Positions 13,242-14,732 of a stretch of DNA of 14,732 nt are shown here, piece after piece (within the stretch, counting starts at the first letter, position 1; every line of letters starts with the position of its first letter). A program made the translations under genes and the position numbers. Under the pieces are notes generated by a model, which searched no databases, was not told the DNA's origin, and saw nothing but the letters and a program-made list of their open reading frames with translations. Source of the DNA: Synergistaceae bacterium (GTDB lineage Bacteria > Synergistota > Synergistia > Synergistales > Aminobacteriaceae); contig WRKN01000043.1 of assembly GCA_009778055.1 (NCBI GenBank), forward strand, positions 1 through 14,732. The letters run 5' to 3'.

Positions 13242-14417
13242 TCAAACTTCTCCGCACCGCCGGCTCTGCCGGCGGTTTTTTTGGAAATCTGCGCGAATAT
13301 GGCGCTGGATAGGCTGCTTAACGCCGCGCTGGCCTCCGCTGGTCAAAACCGTAAGCACGAAAATTTCTCCGTTGGTCAGCAGCTCGTCCGAAAGTCCTAT
13401 GGCGGTCAGCGCGCCGCCAAATACGGCGCCGGTGTCAATGTTTACGGCCTCTATCGCGCCGTCTTCGCCGCAGCGAAAAGGAACGACGTCTTTGGAGCGT
13501 ATGCTTGGGCGCTCGATTTCCTCGCGCGTGTATCTGTACGCATAGCCGGCGCCTTTACCCAGAGAAAACAAAAACGGCAGGCAGGCCTCGGGGGAATATT
13601 CTTCGAACTGATGAGCGTAATCCTCGACAAGGTTTTCTTTGCGGTAGTATCCCTGCAGGAAATATTTTTCGTAATAGCAGGTCTGGGTGTGCCCGTGCAC
13701 GACAACGTCTCCGCCATATCCCGAACGGTAGTTATAGCCCCGTCCCCATATGAAGCTGCCGTCTATACTGACGTAGTCATTCCAAAGAGAGGCTTTTCCA
13801 TCTATTTGGGCTGAGGCCGGAGTGTACAGGGGGTAAAACCTGCCTTCTTTATCGAGCAAAGCGTTGAACTCGTCGTGAGTTTCGACTCTTTGTTCCTCAA
13901 GCGTCATATCCCATCTTGGAAGGCCGTGAAAAAACGAAAACCCCACGCCACCTATTTCTTCCCGATGAGTATATTTGACTCCCCGGATAAAGCGCTCGTA
14001 TTTTTCAGGCAGTTCCAGCCCGGCGTAGGTTTTGCATCTTTCTCCAAACGGTTCCCTCCTGCACTTTTGAATTTTCGAGAGCATGGGGGCATATTGCCTG
14101 TGGGCAAATATGGATTCGTAAGTGTCCACTCCGCCGTTTCCGAACCACTGGTTGCCGTATTTGAAAAGGTAATGGGGGTCCTGATTCATAAAACGGATGG
14201 CCATGTCCTCGTGATTGCCAGCCAGGAACACCGCGTCGTAATCGAGATTCAGAAGGCAGTCAAAGACTTCTTTCGAGGAAGGGCCGTGATCCATATAATC
14301 TCCGATAAAAATGATCTTTTCCACCGGTTCGCCGTAAAATTCCTCCATCCTGATTCCTTTCAAAAGCCTTTGTAAAGGGTCGTACATACCGTGAATGTCG
14401 CCAACAACCCATATCAT
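13242..14417 (-). CDS. Calcineurin-like metallophosphoesterase (PPP-family Ser/Thr phosphatase-like)
   Basis: The 391-residue protein has the two-metal phosphoesterase motifs in order: GDIHG (6-10), GDYMDHG (39-45), GNHED (67-71), a histidine in FFHG (164) and HGHTQT (241-246). The late NIDTGAVFGGALTAI (about 326-340) is typical of bacterial PPP-type phosphatases and diadenosine-tetraphosphatase relatives. The usual GDxxDRG has His in place of Arg. It is longer than PrpE/ApaH-type enzymes (about 240-280 residues) because of extra sequence at about 80-160 and 250-310. The substrate is unknown: phosphoprotein or nucleotide. ATG 14417 (MIWVVGDIHG) has AAAGGGGGGAG a few bases upstream; ATG 14441 has none. 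The last 13 or so codons lie over the amt terminator, giving a basic tail (KNRRQSRRCGEV) that is probably not functional. Convergent with amt, divergent from the HAD gene. Confidence 0.88.
   Translation of the reverse strand: MIWVVGDIHGMYDPLQRLLKGIRMEEFYGEPVEKIIFIGDYMDHGPSSKEVFDCLLNLDYDAVFLAGNHEDMAIRFMNQDPHYLFKYGNQWFGNGGVDTYESIFAHRQYAPMLSKIQKCRREPFGERCKTYAGLELPEKYERFIRGVKYTHREEIGGVGFSFFHGLPRWDMTLEEQRVETHDEFNALLDKEGRFYPLYTPASAQIDGKASLWNDYVSIDGSFIWGRGYNYRSGYGGDVVVHGHTQTCYYEKYFLQGYYRKENLVEDYAHQFEEYSPEACLPFLFSLGKGAGYAYRYTREEIERPSIRSKDVVPFRCGEDGAIEAVNIDTGAVFGGALTAIGLSDELLTNGEIFVLTVLTSGGQRGVKQPIQRHIRADFQKNRRQSRRCGEV
13256..13282 (+). terminator. Intrinsic terminator of amt
   Basis: ACCGCCGGC (13256-13264) and GCCGGCGGT (13268-13276) form a perfect 9-bp stem with a TCT loop, followed by a T-run to 13282. 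It lies 53 bases after the amt stop and inside the 3' end of the convergent phosphatase gene. I see no separate terminator for the phosphatase on the minus strand. Confidence 0.88.
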
Positions 14418-14441
14418 GGAACTCCCCCCTTTCTGTTTCAT

Positions 14442-14528
14442 AATTTTATCACGCGGGGGAGTTCGAATTGGTATTATATTGATATTATAATAGGAACGGA
14501 AAGATAACTATAACTTGAAGAATCAGGA
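14442..14528. promoter_or_regulatory. AT-rich divergent promoter region with a palindrome
   Basis: Between the phosphatase (minus) and the HAD gene (plus) lies a very AT-rich stretch. On the plus strand TATAAT is at 14486-14491, with TTCGAA (14462-14467) as a weak -35 at 18 bases. On the minus strand TATAAT reads at 14478-14473 and again at 14489-14484. TATTATA (14472-14478) and TATAATA (14486-14492) make an inverted repeat, so the two -10 elements are arranged symmetrically. Either a shared operator or simply back-to-back promoters would explain it. Confidence 0.5.
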
Positions 14529-14537
14529 GTGAAAAAG

Positions 14538-14732
14538 TTGATCAAAGCGATAATGTTTGACATGGATGGGCTGATGTTCGACACGGAGGAGCTGAACGCC
14601 GTGTCTTGGAAAGCGGCGGGAAAACTTCATGGTTTTGAGATACCGGACGAATTGCTCAGGAGTCATATCGGCACTACCGTAGAAAACTCGAAAAGGCTGA
14701 TGCTGAATCACTTCGGCCCGGAATTTGACTTT
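14538..14732 (+). CDS. HAD-superfamily hydrolase, N-terminal part (truncated by window edge)
   Basis: The first 65 codons of a haloacid-dehalogenase-like phosphatase or phosphomutase are visible. Motif I is FDMDGLMFDTEEL (7-19), where Asp8 is the expected nucleophile and Asp10 the acid/base. The following helical cap region (WKAAGKLHGFEI, then IGTTVENSKRLML) resembles the beta-phosphoglucomutase/phosphoglycolate phosphatase group with an alpha-helical cap. The substrate cannot be predicted. I chose TTG 14538 because CAGGAG (14524-14529) lies 8 bases upstream; an in-frame GTG at 14529 would overlap that site. The frame stays open to the right edge. Confidence 0.85.
   Translation, partial: MIKAIMFDMDGLMFDTEELNAVSWKAAGKLHGFEIPDELLRSHIGTTVENSKRLMLNHFGPEFDF

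Overview
The window is ordinary chromosomal DNA, moderately GC-rich, from a probably diderm (Gram-negative-type) anaerobe. The taxon cannot be read from the sequence. The mix of a Liv amino-acid transporter, an ammonium channel fused to P-II, and an NHLM-type peptide exporter would suit a Synergistota- or Negativicutes-like bacterium; this is inference. The Liv binding protein has a plain signal peptide with no lipobox cysteine, which fits a soluble periplasmic protein. I see no tRNA, rRNA, transposase, CRISPR array or phage gene.

Layout from left to right. Positions 1-214 hold no gene: there is the terminator of a plus-strand gene lying off the left edge, a large hairpin, and the terminator of the first minus-strand operon. 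A tight minus-strand operon (3412 down to 215) encodes a polyprenyl/dolichyl-phosphate-sugar-type family 2 glycosyltransferase, a small SAM methyltransferase and a polytopic membrane protein of GT-C-like appearance. It probably builds or modifies a lipid-linked surface glycan. Its promoter lies in a short segment bracketed by two inverted copies of a 29-base palindromic element (3444-3472 and 3598-3626). Next, also on the minus strand, is a lone NHLM_ABC2-type ABC exporter (6359-3663) with none of its usual partner genes in view.

Diverging from the exporter is a complete branched-chain/hydrophobic amino-acid ABC transporter operon in the order livK-livH-livM-livG-livF (6550-11258). The junctions livM/livG and livG/livF overlap by 4 bases. 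An 18-bp terminator hairpin after livK probably makes binding protein more abundant than the membrane and ATPase subunits.

After the liv operon comes an amt-glnK fusion gene (11484-13202). It has a near-consensus promoter and a roughly 155-base leader that contains two intrinsic terminators. Between them are two small hairpins, one of which would compete with the second terminator. This leader looks like a transcription-attenuation switch for ammonium uptake and is the most interesting non-coding feature here. The fused P-II domain has Leu where uridylylated P-II proteins have Tyr51.

The right end has a calcineurin-like phosphoesterase on the minus strand, whose last codons are written inside the amt terminator. 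It is divergent from the start of a HAD-family hydrolase that runs off the right edge.
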